Counted from the first letter of the stretch, positions 12,112-26,653 are shown. The stretch is DNA of 64,000 nt from Coriaria nepalensis (GCA_027186245.1 CP114500.1:8943501-9007500), one strand, 5' to 3'. The notes: generated from the sequence alone by a model not told the origin. Translations and numbers: made by a program.

Positions 12112-15100
12112 TTAATTTGAACTCATGATCACCTCATGTTGCTGTCGAATGGGAAGGTGGCTTTGAACCACTAATGTGCCTCCCATCATACAGTTAATGC
12201 TTTTATCAGCAAATTCTCTCAGCTTATTGAGCTCCGGCAACACTACACCCCCAAGATTCGGCCTGTCTTTCCTTCTGAGTTCGGCACAACTGAGTGCAAG
12301 CTTGGCAAAATGCAGGGCCTCCTCTTTTGGCCAGTCCTTCACTGCAGGATCCAGCATCTCAAAAAATCTCCCCTTCTCAATTGCCCTTTCTACATGGTGA
12401 GCCAGTCCCATAGGGGGCTTTGCCGTTAGCATTTGTAGAAGCATGATCCCTAGAGAATACACATCCGATTTTACACCAAGCATTCCAGTCTGCTGATATT
12501 CGGGATCAATGTAGCAGAAAGTTCCGGCTGCTGATGTCATGCAGCACTGTGTTACATTTTCTGCAATTAGAGGGACAAGCCTTGCCAATCCAACATCACT
12601 AACCTTACTCACATAGTTGTGGTCTAGTAATATGTTCCCTGGCTTAAGGTCACGATGGACTAATGGCTCTGGCTTGGTTTGGTGGAGGAACAACAATCCA
12701 GTGCCAATCTCCGCAGCGATCCGGAACCTGATCTGCCAGGACAGAACTGGGGTATTCCCTTTCCTAAAGATACAATCGTCCAAGCTTCCATTGGCCATGT
12801 ACTCGTAAACGAGTATGCCATATTCAGGGCATGCGCCTAAAAGAAGTACCATGTTGGGATGCCTTATGCAGCTAAGGATGTCAACCTCTTGCTGGAATTG
12901 TGACCTCCCTTGAGATGCCTCCGGACGCAATACCTTCACCGCGACAGGTGTGTGATCCAGATAACACTTGTATACAGGTCCATAACCACCTTCCCCAATC
13001 TTACGAGATGGATCAAATTGATTAGTTGCAGCTTCAATCTCCTCAATGTTATATCTCCTGTATTTGACATCAGTATGTGCTAGATTATCCAACGCCCTGC
13101 GCATTTCCTCTGCTTCTTTGAGTGCTCTCAGTTCCACGTTGGCTCTTCTTTTTGATTCCCACTCTGCAATCCGCTTGGCTGCATCGGCTGCCTCAATGGC
13201 TGCCTTGCACCTGAATTTCTCTTGGTTCGCAACTGCCATTGCGGCTTCCTGGGCGAGCCTTGCCTCTTCTAATCTTTTTTCTTCTTCCACTCTCCAGTTA
13301 TGCAGCTCCATGGCCTGCACATATTAATTAATTACTCAAAATAACCCCCCGAATAGATGGTATAATTATTTCATGATCTCTCTTATTAGACATGATGATT
13401 ACGTACCTTGTGCTTTGCCGTAAGTGCTTCTCTGCATGCTGTACTGTACATCTCCATTGTTTGCTTTAGCTCTAGCTTCAACCTCCTCATTTCAGCTTCC
13501 ACATCCTCCTGTGTCATGCATGTATGAACGTGTATACAGTCAGTTAAACTAATAAACTTTTAGCATAAATATATGTGAATTAATTTTGTGATTCAAATCA
13601 ATGGTGCTAGCTATGAATCATCCATCAGCATTCTGCGGTCCTCACCATGTTCTGTGAAGAGGCGGAGCATGAAGTCCTATTACTTTCCTGTGAAATGGAA
13701 GAGAATTCATGGAGAAAAGCGGCGTCATTCCATTTGGATCCCAAACGGATGGAACTAAAGCTTTGATCGGAGCTGGTTGAAAGGCGTGGGCCTGAATCAG
13801 AGTTATAGTCATACAACATGGAGGAAGAAGGACGGTCTGAACTTGGCCTGCCTGAGCTTACAAAAGATATATCAGTATCTGATTCAGAGAACCCCCCACC
13901 AATCTTTGTGTTCCAACCTGATCCTCCGGTTAACGGCGACCTGATCACATGACACGCATGCAATTAGTTATTGGATTTGTTATGCTCATTACTAGTTACA
14001 TATAGCTAATCTGCAACAAGCAATAAACATATGAATGAAGCATGGAAGAACATTAACGGTATGTAGTCAAAGTTCTCCTTATTGGCTTACCTAAATGCAG
14101 GTTCCTCCTGGAAGCTTCGAGGCTTGAAGGATGAACTGTGCAAATTATCTGCAGAACGGGACAGCAGTGTATATAGATGAGCGGAAAAAGACAGTTAATT
14201 GTAAGAAAATTAGGAAAGGAACATGCACATGCACCTATCATGTACTGTCATTAATTGTGTGTTAAGGTACCTCTGTCACTATGTCTGGGAGTGTCGGAAG
14301 ATTTAACAGAGATAACGTCACAGGAACGTATGTGGTCTAGAAGTGGGGAAGTAAACGGAGTGGGACGAGTAGCTTTTCTCACTGAAGATGGCTTCCCTTT
14401 CGCAATTACATAGACGGTGCAGAAATCGGGCGCTGCCTTTGATACACTACTTGAAACACTGGATGCTTTGAATCTGCAATTACATGAAGGAATGAATTCC
14501 CATGAAGGAACATCGAAGGGAAATGGAGATCTCTTTTAGATGCATATAGACATGAGGGACACCTGATAAATCCATGTTTTGCTGGAGCGCCGAGCACCAG
14601 ATTCTCGATCGCCGCATACGAAGCGTATTCTATAATAGCTTTGGCAATGTCCGTGTCTTCCAGTATCACATCTAGGCATTGTATCTGAATATATTTTCCG
14701 AATTAAGAAACTAAAAAGGAAGAGATCTAAACACAAAAATGCATACGTGCTAAGATGGTAGGTACGTACATCCTTACGAGTACAGTAGCAGTGGAAGGTA
14801 AGGAAAAGATCCTTGGTCGTCCTCTCGAGATGCTGTTTATGTGGCGATTTAGATCTTGAATCGCTGGCATCACATACAACGGCTCCCATGACTGTATTGT
14901 GTCATGGCCACATACACATTTACATACAATAGAACAGAACATTATCGATCAATCAAGTGGAAGCTTACAAGAAAAAAGAAAAGAAAGAGAGAGACGTTAC
15001 AGGAAGCAGAAGAGGATGGCCGCTGCACGACGTGAATCAGAACAACAGTTTGGCCCCTGCTGAGGATGTTGTCGGCGGCCCATCGGAGGGCATTCTGACT

Positions 15101-15214
15101 ACCTTTTTCCCTGTCTATAGCTACTGCCACCAACCCATTACCTCCTCCCTTTCTTCCACCAATTCCATTTCCATTTCCATTTCCTGAAGGCTGCCACATC
15201 TTTCTTTCACCCAC
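12112..15214 (-). CDS. USP-domain receptor-like cytoplasmic kinase
   Basis: Eight exons: 15214-15001, 14891-14770, 14684-14563, 14473-14271, 14148-14091, 13940-13646, 13508-13407, 13314-12112. They join in phase to 772 aa. Residues about 25-165 form an adenine-nucleotide alpha-hydrolase-like universal stress protein domain (LVAVAIDREKGSQNALRWA; NLVLGAPAKHGFI). A Ser-rich linker follows, then a long charged coiled coil (about 340-435), then a kinase domain with Gly loop GEGGYG (479-484), Lys499, catalytic HRDLKPGN (Asp594) and the metal-binding motif DVG (Asp612) instead of DFG. GTFCYIDPEY is the activation-segment end. There is no C-terminal U-box, so it is not one of the related PUB E3 ligases. 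Predicted cytosolic Ser/Thr kinase; the substrate is unknown. The N-terminus has a short Gly-Asn repeat coded by a hexanucleotide array. Divergent from HAC1. Confidence 0.93.
15165..15184. repeat. Coding hexanucleotide repeat (CCATTT)3
   Basis: Three CCATTT units plus CC on the + strand. Read on the - strand they encode the GNGNGN stretch near the kinase N-terminus. Confidence 0.8.
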
Positions 15215-16408
15215 CTACCTTTTTTTTTTCTCTCTTTTTGACTGTTATATTGGTTTTGTTGTGAAGTCACATCTGGGTTTCAAATAGAACAATACAAGAA
15301 CAATGAATTGGATAAGACGCCTCAAAACTCTCTCTCTCTCTCTCCTCCCTCCATATATATATATATATATATGATGTGTATTCGGTGGTAAGAGCTCGCT
15401 CAACCCTCGCCACCCCATGATTGAAGGATAGTCAGTAAAGAAGCAAGGGAAATAGAATACACGGCGTTCAATCGCTCATGCATGCTTCTCTGCTTCCTAT
15501 ATTTACTATATAACCAACCAAGTATTGCCACGTCCCTTTCACGTTCTTTTAATGGTCTGAGATTTGCTTAAATGAACAGAAAAAAAGAGAAATGACTAAA
15601 ATAGGAAACTCTATTTATATGCTAATGAATATAAAATAAAATATCCAACGGCTCTGCGGGGTTTTGCAATCCATTGTAGTTTTCGAGTTATAAAAAAAAA
15701 AAAAGAAAAAAAAAAATATATAATATGTTCTAAAATTACAATCCTACAACATTATAACTCCAATTTAATTTCCATCTTCACTAAAATTAATTAATTTGTA
15801 CAAGTTATGCGATTTACCCGCTTAAGACAAAAAAAGAACAAGTACTCCGTTGCTTCTCAAAATGGCAGGTTCTTTTTAGTTAACTCGTGTGAGTGCGAAT
15901 TGGCACGTGGATGCTGCAATTGGGGACGCTGTACCGACCTTCTCTCTCTACTCTCTCCCTCCGTATCCCTCCGCGAAAATCGAATTCCTGCTGATCACCG
16001 TCGTCTTCCTCATCCATTTCCCGGTGCAACCCCTCCGTAGCTGTTGAGGAATTCGGAGCCGATCATTTCCGCTTCTGAGATTGTTCACACCATCCAGGTT
16101 GTTCTACGCATCTATCCTCTTTACTAGGGTTTCTACTCTCATTTTTCTACTCCTTCGATTCGCTGTATAATTCCTTCCATTACTTTCTCCGAATTGTAGC
16201 TTTCTGCTTCTGGAGTAGGATCAGTTTACTTGCCCAGATTTTTTGAGCCGCCGGAAGTATTGTTTTCAGTATGCGTGGTGGGCAGCCTTGCCCCCTACTT
16301 AATATTAAGGACGCATCTTGTTTATTTTAGAGCATGATTATTGGGTGGACTTCCCTGAGTTTCATTCGAGTTATGCGATACTTGGTATAAACTTCAAGGA
16401 TAACGAAT
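15215..16408. promoter_or_regulatory. Divergent intergenic region, kinase (-) and HAC1 (+)
   Basis: It separates two genes read away from each other, so it must hold both promoters and leaders. A CT array (15329-15344) and an AT array (15353-15372) lie on the kinase side, where CT tracts often mark plant 5' UTRs. The part from about 15950 to 16100 is pyrimidine-rich and looks like the HAC1 leader, possibly followed by a 5' UTR intron before the ATG at 16409. I see no open gene here. Confidence 0.55.
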
Positions 16409-19400
16409 ATGAATGTTCAGACACATATGTCTGGACAGATGTCGGGGCAGGTGCCTAACCAAGCTGGCGCTCAATTTCCTGCACTTCAACAGAAAAATGG
16501 AAACACCCCTCCTTCCCAGATGCAAAATTTAGGTCCTCACCCGCGTGCTGCATTCAGTCTGGACCCCGAGCTTTTAAGAGCACGTCAATTAATGCAGGAT
16601 AAAATGTAAGTACTGTGATTCATAGTCCATTCTTGCTGTGATGCTGAACTACTTTATGGTCTTAATTCCATTCTGTTTAGTTTTTTTATACACCTTCTTT
16701 CCCCTCCAACTATCTTCCCTTCCATTGATGTCCTTTACAATTTATTTTATCCTTTATGTCTACTTCACTATATTATCACTTAGAACACAACTCTTTGCAA
16801 CTGTACTGTATCAGAATCCCTAGATTTTGGCTATGGTTACTGGCATATCAAAGCTGAGTTTTGTTGGCATTTGATGTAGCCAATATTTCCTTTTCTTAGT
16901 ACAGGTTGTACTTGAATGCGTTTTCCTTTCTTTCTGTCTGATTAAGGTATCTCAAAGTTTTATCAATTTATTTTATTTTTTGTTCTTTAATTTTTCCATT
17001 TGGGTGCTATCAACTGAGTTTTGCTAAGAGATTATCATATTGATTATGTGCAATAAGATGCTTGTTTTTTGCTGTCTCGTATGATCTTACATATTTCTTT
17101 TCTGGCATTAGGGGCTACAGTTTTAAAATTTTCACCCCTTTGAATTATATTTCTGTGCTTATTTCTGATTATGCACTCTGACACTTGTCAACGATTATAT
17201 TGTTGCATTCTAAGGAAGTTTTTTATCGTTTACTTTTCCAGCTTTGAGATCTTACTGCAGCGGCATCAGCAACCAATTGATGAAACACAAAGAAGGAAGC
17301 TTAAGGATATTGTGAAGCGCTTAGAAGAGGGTCTTTTCAGAGCAGCTCCTACAAAGGTCCCTAGTCTTTCCCTAATTAAACTGACACCTTTCCTCCAAAT
17401 CTAAAAGATATAATAGTTCAGTACTTTCTTTCCATATGGAATTTTATTGAATCTACCTAACATAGAAGCCAATTGATTCTAAACCAGCACCATATCATGT
17501 GGTACTCTCATAGTCTTTTTCTGAAAAAACTATCTCTACTGATTCTAAATCATGTAGGAGGACTATATGGACTTGGGCACATTGGATAGCCGCTTGCATA
17601 GCTTGATCAAGCGTCCAGCACTGAATAATCAGAACAAACAATTTCAGCAGGCTGTTAATTCTTCCTCTGCCATTGGTACTATGATACCGACCCCTGGCAT
17701 AGCTCACAGTGGGAGTTCAAACATGATGGTTACATCCTCTGCGACTACTTCCGTTATTGACGTTAGTAATGTAGCACCTACAACTGTCAGCACAGGAGGT
17801 CTTTTACCAACTGGTGCTATGCATGGTATTATATTCAATAGATCTGATTATAATCAACTCATAGATCAAAATTCTCTAGTATATGGACACTGCCTTTTGA
17901 ACATTATAAACCTAATTTTGCAGGTCTGTTGTCAAATGGTTATCAGCAGTCTCCTACTAGTTATTCACTTAGTTCTAGTGGAGGCATGTCATCTTCAGGC
18001 GGGCAAAGAGTTTCTAGCCAAATGATTCCAACACCTGGATTCAATAATAACAACAATAATAATAGTAGCAATAAACAGTCCTATATGAACATGGAATCAT
18101 CTGATAGCGGTGGATTTTCCACTGGTGAATTGATGAATGTGTCACAACCGCAACAGCAAAAGCAGCATATTGGCAGTCAAAACAGCCGTATATTGCGCAA
18201 TCTTGGCAGCCAAATAGGTAGTGGAATTAGGTCTGGCTTGCAGCAGAAATCTTACGGTCTCTCAAATGGGACTCTCAATGGTGGTTTAGGGTTGATTGGA
18301 AGTAATTTACAACATCTAAATGAATCTGGCACCTCTGAGGGTTATCTAAATTGCACGCCATATACTAATTCACCAAAGCATACACGACAGCATCTTGATC
18401 AACATCAGAGGCCACTGATGCAGGGTAATTTTTCTTTCTGTTTCCCTTTAAATATAGTAAGCAGGGTGTATTTTACCTAATATGATACATCATGAACAAT
18501 ATTTCCAGGTGATGCCAATGGATTGAGCAATGCTGATTCTTTTGGTCCTGCAAACTTTTATGGGACCTCAACATCTGCAGGATCAATGATGAATACTCAG
18601 AATTTGAACTCGGTGAACTTGCCATCTATATCTAAAACCAATTCTGTATTGCTTAATAGCCAGTCAACTTTCCATGGAAGTCAACATGCTGCACATATAA
18701 AGCCTCAATCAGTTGGTGATCAGTCAGAGAAGATGCATTTTCAGTCTCCACTATCGTCAAGGGACAATATTCTCCATTCTCAGTTACAACAGCAATTTCA
18801 GCAACAATCTCAGCAGTTTCAGCAACAGAATCAATTTGTTCAACAGCAACATCTTCACAAACAGCAAAATCAGCCACAACAGCATTTCCTGAACAATGAT
18901 TCCTTTAGCCAAAATCAGCTGACATCTGAACTAGGCACTCACATAAAGCATGAGCCTGGAGTGGAGCATCATAACGAGCTAATGAATTCACAAGTTACTG
19001 AACAGTTTCAGCTTTCTGAGGTGCATAACCAGTTTCATCAGAACTTTGCTGAAGACCACTCAAAAGGTTCTCACCGTCTCTCTATTCCACCTGGACAGCA
19101 TGATATTTGCTCAACACTGAGTCAGAGTTCTCAGCACATGCAACCATTATTGCATTCCCACCATTTGGTTGCAGATTCTAAAAATGATTTCAGCAGCCTT
19201 TCTGTTGAGGTTCACTCAGACGTGGATCTGCAGGGCCAATGGCATCCTCAATCTGCAGATAAGAATCAGATTTTGGGAAGCATGGAGCAACACGTCAAAC
19301 AAGAATTTCATCAGAGGATATCTGGGCATGAAGAAGCTCAGTGCAATAATATGTCTTCAGAAGGATCTATCATGTTGCAACCTGCTGTTTCCAGAATTAC

Positions 19401-22400
19401 AGCTGAGCATGCAAATTCCATGTGTGTCCCCACTCAGTCCAGTAAATCCAACCGAGAGCGCCAGTTTAGAAATCAACAGAGGTGGCTTCTGTTCTTGCGC
19501 CATGCACGTCGTTGTTCAGCTCCTCAAGGAAAATGTCAAGAACTTCATTGTATAACTGTTCAGAAATTGTTGGAACATCTTGACAAATGCTGTTTGCATC
19601 AGTGCACATATCCCCGTTGTCATCATACCAAGGTGTTGATTCGTCATTACAAGCATTGCAGGGACCCTAATTGTCCTGTTTGTGTGCCTGTCAGGAATTA
19701 TGTACATGAACTGAAGACACGAGTTGCAAAGGCTTCTGAGTCTGGTTTACCAAAATCCACTAGTGGGTCCTCTAAATCTTATGATACTGCAGACACTTCA
19801 GCTAGGTTAATTCCAGTTGCTCCACCATGTGTTGGATCAGAAGATCTACAGCCCTCTATTAAACGCCTGAAAATTGAGCAATCCTCTCAGTCTCTTATTC
19901 CTGAGAGTGAAAGTTCAGTAGTATCAACTACTATGATTAATGAACTTCAAGTTCTCCAGGAGGTCCAGTGCCAAGATTACCAACATAATGATACGAGTAT
20001 GGCTATTAAACCTGAGTCCTTGGAAGTGAAAACTGAAGTTATAGTAGGTTCCAAACAAGAAAGTTTTAGTATGGTGAAGCATGATGTGGCTGATAGTTGC
20101 AACCGAAGGCCTGACGAACTTGTCACATATGATGAACATGCACCTGGAACCAAGCCTGGAAAGCCAAAAATCAAGGGGGTATCACTGATTGAATTGTTCA
20201 CTCCAGAGCAAGTTAGAGAGCATATTATTGGTCTGAGACAATGGGTTGGTCAGGTAAGTGACTGGCTGTTTCCAACTTGCTTGTTACATCCTCCTATACC
20301 TTTGCTGTTTATTTCAAATTTTTTATGCCTATTAATATAGTCTTGGGAAATTTATACTTGGACTGTTGAATTTAGTGAAAATTACAGTTGTGTATCTCTT
20401 ACGGTTTTTTCAAATTATAATTGCACCTCTTTACATAGTAATCATACTATGTAATACAGTTATTAACATAAGAATAGGTAAAAAGAAAAAAGAGAGACTA
20501 CTAACATTAGTTTGTGCTGTTTTGACCCAAGATAAAATTTTTGTCTTAAATACTTTAGTGAAACAGTAAATCAGATTGGTGAATAACAAAGTAATGCCTT
20601 TTTTATGCTTAGATTAAACTAGTCCTGTGATTATTTGGTGTTACAGAGATAAAAGCTTACATTCTAAAGTCATTAGTGAAAGTATTATAATAACCGGTGA
20701 ATGATGCATATGCCTTATGTAGGCTGTCCTTGTTGACTATATACTTTACATATATATAAAGATTTAAAGAATTGTTTTTTTTTTTTTCACATTTTCTGCC
20801 TGGCTTATTTATCCTTTCCCCTCCAAAAGCTTTTCTCAAGTTTTATTCGCTCATTTTTTTTCATATAGAGCAAAGCTAAGGCTGAGAAGAATCAAGCGAT
20901 GGAGCATTCCATGAGTGAAAACTCTTGTCAGTTGTGTGCAGTGGAGAAGCTTACATTCGAGCCACCTCCTATATATTGTACACCATGTGGTGCTCGCATC
21001 AAACGAAATGCTATGTACTATACAATGGGTGCTGGTGACACACGCCATTATTTCTGTATTCCATGCTATAATGAGGCTCGTGGTGACAGCATAGCTGTTG
21101 ATGGGACTGCCATTCCCAAGGCAAGACTAGAGAAGAAGAAAAATGATGAAGAGACTGAAGAATGGGTATACCTTTATTTATTTATTTATTTATTTTTTCC
21201 CAATATCATGCAACATGATGGATGATTGTCCTTACGGTTTTTTTTTTCCTCCTTAATCTGCTAATGCTGCTTTCCAGTGGGTCCAATGTGATAAATGTGA
21301 AGCTTGGCAACATCAAATATGTGCTTTATTTAATGGGCGAAGAAATGATGGTGGACAAGCAGAGTATACTTGTCCAAATTGTTATAAGCTAGAGATTGAA
21401 AGAGGAGAGCGCATGCCCTTACTGCAGAGTGCAGTTCTTGGTGCCAAAGACTTGCCTAGAACGATCCTTAGTGACCAAATTGAGCAGAGATTATTCAGGA
21501 GACTGAAGCAGGAGAGACAAGAGAGGGCTAGGGTTCAAGGAAAGAGTTATGATGAGGTGATTTATAAAAATGCAGTCCTTTTCATGATTTCTGGATTGTT
21601 GAGAATACGAAGTTTCAATGATCCTAGTTATTTTTTTCTATGATGTAGTTTATATGCCATACATATACCCAATAAATCAGCTTTTAATTGAAAGTGACAT
21701 CCTGTGAGCAAAGGTGAACATGATTTATTCATTTCAGATTAAGCAATTCAACTCATGTTAAAGTTTTGGGTGTACCTAATACCATTATTGGTCTTTCCCA
21801 ATGCATTAGCATGTTACATTGTTAATGAATGCAGTACCACTATTAGTAACATGTTGTCCTCTTTTTCACAAAGACGATCATACAGTCTAAATCTCTGGTG
21901 ACTTATTTGTGGAGTTCTCAAACTTGTTCCCAATAGAACATTTAGAAAGGGACATCTAACCCCCTGAGTTCTACTCAGACTACAGAAATGTCTTAGGATT
22001 TATTAGCTGATTCTTTTCTTCTGAAATGCTAGGTTCCTGGAGCAGAATCACTTGTTGTTAGAGTCGTTTCATCAGTTGACAAAAAGTTGGAAGTGAAGCA
22101 GCGGTTTCTAGAAATTTTTCAAGAAGATAATTATCCGCTAGAGTTTCCTTACAAATCTAAGGTATGGATGATATGCACTACACGCAATTGATGACATCCT
22201 GGTTCTATGTTTCTAACATCTAATGCTCATGAGAAATTTCTTATGATGATGATAGTTTAATTAGTGGGGACTAAGATCTAGAAGCTTGAATATCTGCCTT
22301 CCAGGTCGTTCTGTTGTTTCAGAAGATAGAAGGTGTGGAAGTGTGCCTTTTTGGCATGTATGTTCAAGAATTTGGATCTGAATGTCATTTTCCAAATCAG

Positions 22401-25400
22401 CGCCGTGTATATCTCTCGTACCTCGACTCTGTGAAGTACTTTAGACCTGAGATCAAGGCGGTATCTGGAGAGGCTCTCCGGACTTTTGTTTACCATGAGA
22501 TTCTGGTTAGTTTCTGACCCAGTTTATCCGGTTTAGTTGCTTCATCTGTCATTCTAGTTTGCACCTTGTAATTAGAGGTATTATACTCTACTTATTTCCT
22601 CTTCAGATTGGCTACCTTGAATACTGCAAGAAACGAGGATTCACGAGCTGCTATATATGGGCTTGCCCTCCATTAAAGGGTGAAGATTATATCTTATATT
22701 GTCATCCAGAAATCCAAAAAACACCAAAATCTGATAAGCTCCGGGAATGGTGAGGCATACAAAACTGAAAGTTGTGCATTTGTATCCTTTTTAACAAAGC
22801 CTTTGCATTTTGTTTGTCCTGATACAGTTATGTTGTTTTTCTCTAACTCTTCTATTTGGGATGCACATATTTCAGGTATCTATCAATGTTAAGGAAAGCT
22901 TCGAAGGAAAACATTGTAGTTGATCTCACTAATTTATATGACCATTTCTTTGTGACTAGTGGTGAATGTAAGGCTAAGGTAACAGCAGCTAGGCTACCAT
23001 ATTTTGATGGGGATTACTGGCCTGGTGCTGCAGAGGATCTGATTTATCAGCTTCAACAAGAAGAAGATGGCAGGAAGCAGAATAAAAAAGGAACAACCAA
23101 AAAGACTATAACAAAAAGGGCTTTAAAAGCATCTGGTCAGTCTGATCTCTCTGGTAACGCGTCGAAGGATCTGCTACTAATGCATAAAGTAATTTTGTAG
23201 CTCACTTCTTTTAGCTATAGATATGTTATTTATAGTATGAAATTATATTTTGCAGCATTCTACATTATTTCTGCTGTTATTTCTATGCGGAAAATGTAAA
23301 CGCTGCTGTTGGAGAGAAACCCTTGTGTGCTTACAATGATTATCTCCTTTCTTCAGCTTGGTGAAACCATTTCCCCAATGAAGGAAGATTTTATCATGGT
23401 TCATTTGCAGCATGCTTGCAGTCATTGTTGCATTCTAATGGTGTCTGGAAATCGTTGGGTGTGCAATCAATGCAAAAGCTTTCAGCTTTGTGACAAGTAA
23501 GAGTCTGCAATCTCGACCCACACAATTTTATGTGCAATAATTGGTTGACACAGCATAGTTAGCTTTTGAGCATTCATAATATATATCCAAATATTTTTTA
23601 GCAGAACTCTGTCAACCGAGTATTGCAGTTGCAAATAATTGGGACTGTTTATAGACATGTTTAGATACCAATGTAGAAATATACATAGGATGCATTTGGT
23701 GTGTTGTCATCTAAACCTACTTATATTCAGACGACTTAGTGTAACTTCTTATCTCTTTCCTTACTCTCCCCACCTTTAGGTCTTGTTCTAAGTGAGCCTC
23801 TCTGTTAGTCATTATGGTATCTGCAGAATACAAAGATGCCCCTTCAAAATTAGTGTTTGCATTCCTAAATGTGATCTCATGCAGGTGCTATGAGTCTGAA
23901 CAAAAACGTGAAGAAAGGGATAGGCATCCATTTAATCAGAGGGAAAAACATTCACTTTATCCTGTAAGTTCAGTAACCATTAAATGTAATTGTTACAGGA
24001 TTGGTATCTACAGAAAGAAATTAGACTTTATCGCATCTTTAAGCACATATAATATTTGCCGTTAACTTTTTAAAGTTAGATATGATAATTTAATCTCTAC
24101 AGGTTGAAATCAATGATGTACCAGCTGATACAAAGGATAAAGATGAGATACTTGAGAGTGAATTTTTCGATACCAGGCAGGCCTTTTTGAGTCTTTGTCA
24201 AGGAAATCATTATCAATATGATACCCTACGTCGGGCCAAACATTCCTCTATGATGGTTCTATATCATCTTCACAATCCAACTGCTCCTGCTTTTGTGACA
24301 ACATGTAATATATGTCATCTTGATATTGAAACTGGCCAAGGTTGGCGTTGCGAAGTTTGCCCCGAATATGATGTATGCAACGGTTGTTACCAAAAGGACG
24401 GAGGTATTGATCATCCACATAAGTTGACAAATCATCCTTCTGTGGCAGAACGAGATGCACAGAATAAAGAAGCTAGGCAACAGCGAGTCTTACAGGTGTT
24501 GTATATGTTAATAAGACATAATCTGTCTTCTGTTCATGAGTCATTACAGTTTTCTTTTGTTGTGCATAACTCCGTAGTCATATGTTTCTATGTTTCAACA
24601 ATACCTGTCCTTTCCTCTGCATCCTACATTGGTGTATGCAACCTGTATGCAACCTCTGCATCCTACCTGTCCATCAAATGAGATTCACTATCTCCTCTCA
24701 CATAGGTTGCATCTATTCGATGTAGGAGATAATTTCTCCACAACCACCTTGTGACCTGGATTTTCGGATTCATCTATCATTGGGAAAGGGAAAAAACATA
24801 GAACAGCAAATATAAACTTTTTTGTACTTGTAGATATCACCATGTTTTGGGTCACTTTGCTTTCCTGTTATTTAAGCTAGTGTTCCAAACTAAACTTAAG
24901 AATTTATCCCCCTTCCCTCAAACTTGTCTCATGTCCTATCAGTAAATAGTATTAAAATTGGAAGTAATAGTTACATTACTATGTTAGATGTTATGTAAAT
25001 TTATTATCATGCCTGAGAGAGATAGTTTACTTGGAATTTCAGCTTAGGAAAATGCTTGACCTTCTGGTACATGCATCGCAATGTCGGTCTGCCCAGTGCC
25101 AGTACCCAAATTGTCGCAAGGTGAAGGGACTTTTCCGCCATGGTATTCAATGCAAAACACGTGCATCTGGTGGTTGTGTTCTTTGTAAGAAGATGTGGTA
25201 TCTTCTTCAACTTCATGCTCGAGCTTGCAAGGAATCTGAATGTCACGTACCACGTTGCAGGTACCTGAATTCCCCTACCTCCTTTTGTTTGTTCCCTTTC
25301 AGCTTGCAAGGAAGCTGGTATCTATATTCTCCAAATTGTATCTTCGTTATTTCAGGGATCTAAAGGAACATTTAAGAAGGCTGCAGCAGCAATCTGATTC

Positions 25401-25470
25401 ACGGCGAAGAGCAGCTGTAATGGAGATGATGAGGCAGAGAGCTGCAGAGCTGACAAACAATGTTGGATGA
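16409..25470 (+). CDS. HAC1: p300/CBP-type histone acetyltransferase HAC1
   Basis: Sixteen coding exons: 16409-16605, 17242-17356, 17558-17825, 17924-18424, 18509-20253, 20869-21165, 21278-21556, 22033-22161, 22305-22505, 22607-22749, 22876-23188, 23357-23496, 23885-23963, 24103-24495, 25043-25260, 25356-25470. They give 1710 aa, close to Arabidopsis HAC1. The N-terminal half is Gln/Ser/Asn-rich. TAZ1 spans about 682-756 (exon 5, Cys/His-rich, e.g. [10 protein letters not shown]). Then come a PHD finger (exons 6-7, [12 protein letters not shown]), the KAT11 acetyltransferase core (exons 8-12), two ZZ fingers (exons 12-13, [13 protein letters not shown]; exon 14, [13 protein letters not shown]) and TAZ2 (exons 15-16). 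It should act in the nucleus as a transcriptional co-activator acetylating histones. No break is seen. The start was chosen because [10 protein letters not shown] matches the conserved HAC1 beginning. Confidence 0.97.
21173..21195. repeat. ATTT tetranucleotide repeat in a HAC1 intron
   Basis: About five TTTA units sit just after the donor of the intron between exons 6 and 7. Confidence 0.6.
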
Positions 25471-26653
25471 CCCAAGGTGTAGATAAATGTCTAGATAACC
25501 TCCAGATACACAGGAAGTAACATTTCGGCCCGCCAAGGTACTGTACTGCTAGGGAGTGACAGTGCAAGTGGCTTGAGGCCCTGCGGAGGGGACACAGTTT
25601 AACACTACATATTGCTTCGTAGTCACTTTCTTGGGAGCAGCTTTTTCCATTTATACATAGCCACGACCTGACTCTTCAATAGAGAAAAGGAAGTGAAGTT
25701 TACTGACCCGAGCTACTCTTCAAGAAATGGTATTCATGCTTTTCAGGGAGTATCAATATTGGTTTGTTAAGTCTGTGCCTGATCGTGATTCTTTGATTCT
25801 ATCTTTGTGAATTCTGTCGGATGCGCGCCATTGTTGTACTATAAGATGCTCAATTTGTGTAAAATGTCATGTTACGGAGAATATATCAGGGGGGACAGTG
25901 TTTCCCCCCACCCCACAAAAAAGGACTTTTTTTGTAGAATGCTTTCTTAGTTCTCGATAAAGCAAAGTAATGGCTTCTCAAATGAGCAGTTACATAGGAT
26001 ATATTTATTGTCTCTGATTTTTGTTTGTCCTGTTATACTTTGGCATGATTTTGAAAAATGAAAATACCACGCTTATGACTTATGAGGGGAAACCGGATCC
26101 AAGCGCCAAGCGGCAAGCGCTACAGTCTGTTTGTTATAGGCGGCTGGGGTCCAATGAATGATATTGGGCCTAAACCCCACAATTAATCCCAAACACGATG
26201 CACAATCCGATTTGAGATTTCATTTCCATCCACACCTACTTACTGATCCGTGCAATCTTTCGGGCACACTGTCCAGAAGAATAATAATCATTCACAGAGC
26301 CTAATTCTTCGCTGACGCATTCTTCGACTGTTCACGATTTTACATACGGGCAGACGACTGCAAATATGTAGTTCATACTTCATAATACTGGCGATTATAA
26401 CCATCTGAAAAACTATAACACAGGTTAAGAAACAATTACAGCAGTTTGAATTGTTATTTTATATATGAAGTAACCGTAAGTCAACAAGCTGAGTATAGAA
26501 TTACAAGAATTTTGTCTTCCACTTATTATATAATATCATATCGCATGACATTTTCTAGTACATGACTGAGCTGCTACAGCAGGCAATAGGAAGATTAAGA
26601 GGTCACTTCGCCACATAACATGAACATGATCTCCTAATCCTTGTAATTGATAA
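25471..26653. other. Convergent 3' intergenic region, HAC1 and oxidosqualene cyclase
   Basis: The HAC1 3' UTR starts at 25471 and the cyclase 3' UTR ends leftward of 26654, so the genes are tail to tail, 1183 bp apart stop to stop. I see no exon and no terminal repeats here. Confidence 0.6.

Noticed and set aside
12112..15214. U-box E3 ligase (PUB) with kinase domain
   Set aside because: The frame ends soon after the kinase domain and no U-box sequence is seen downstream.
24610..24735. Short repeated TGTATGCAACC and CTCTGCATCCTAC motifs in a HAC1 intron, possible miniature inverted-repeat element
   Set aside because: The repeats are short and mixed direct/inverted and I could not find clear terminal inverted repeats with a target duplication.
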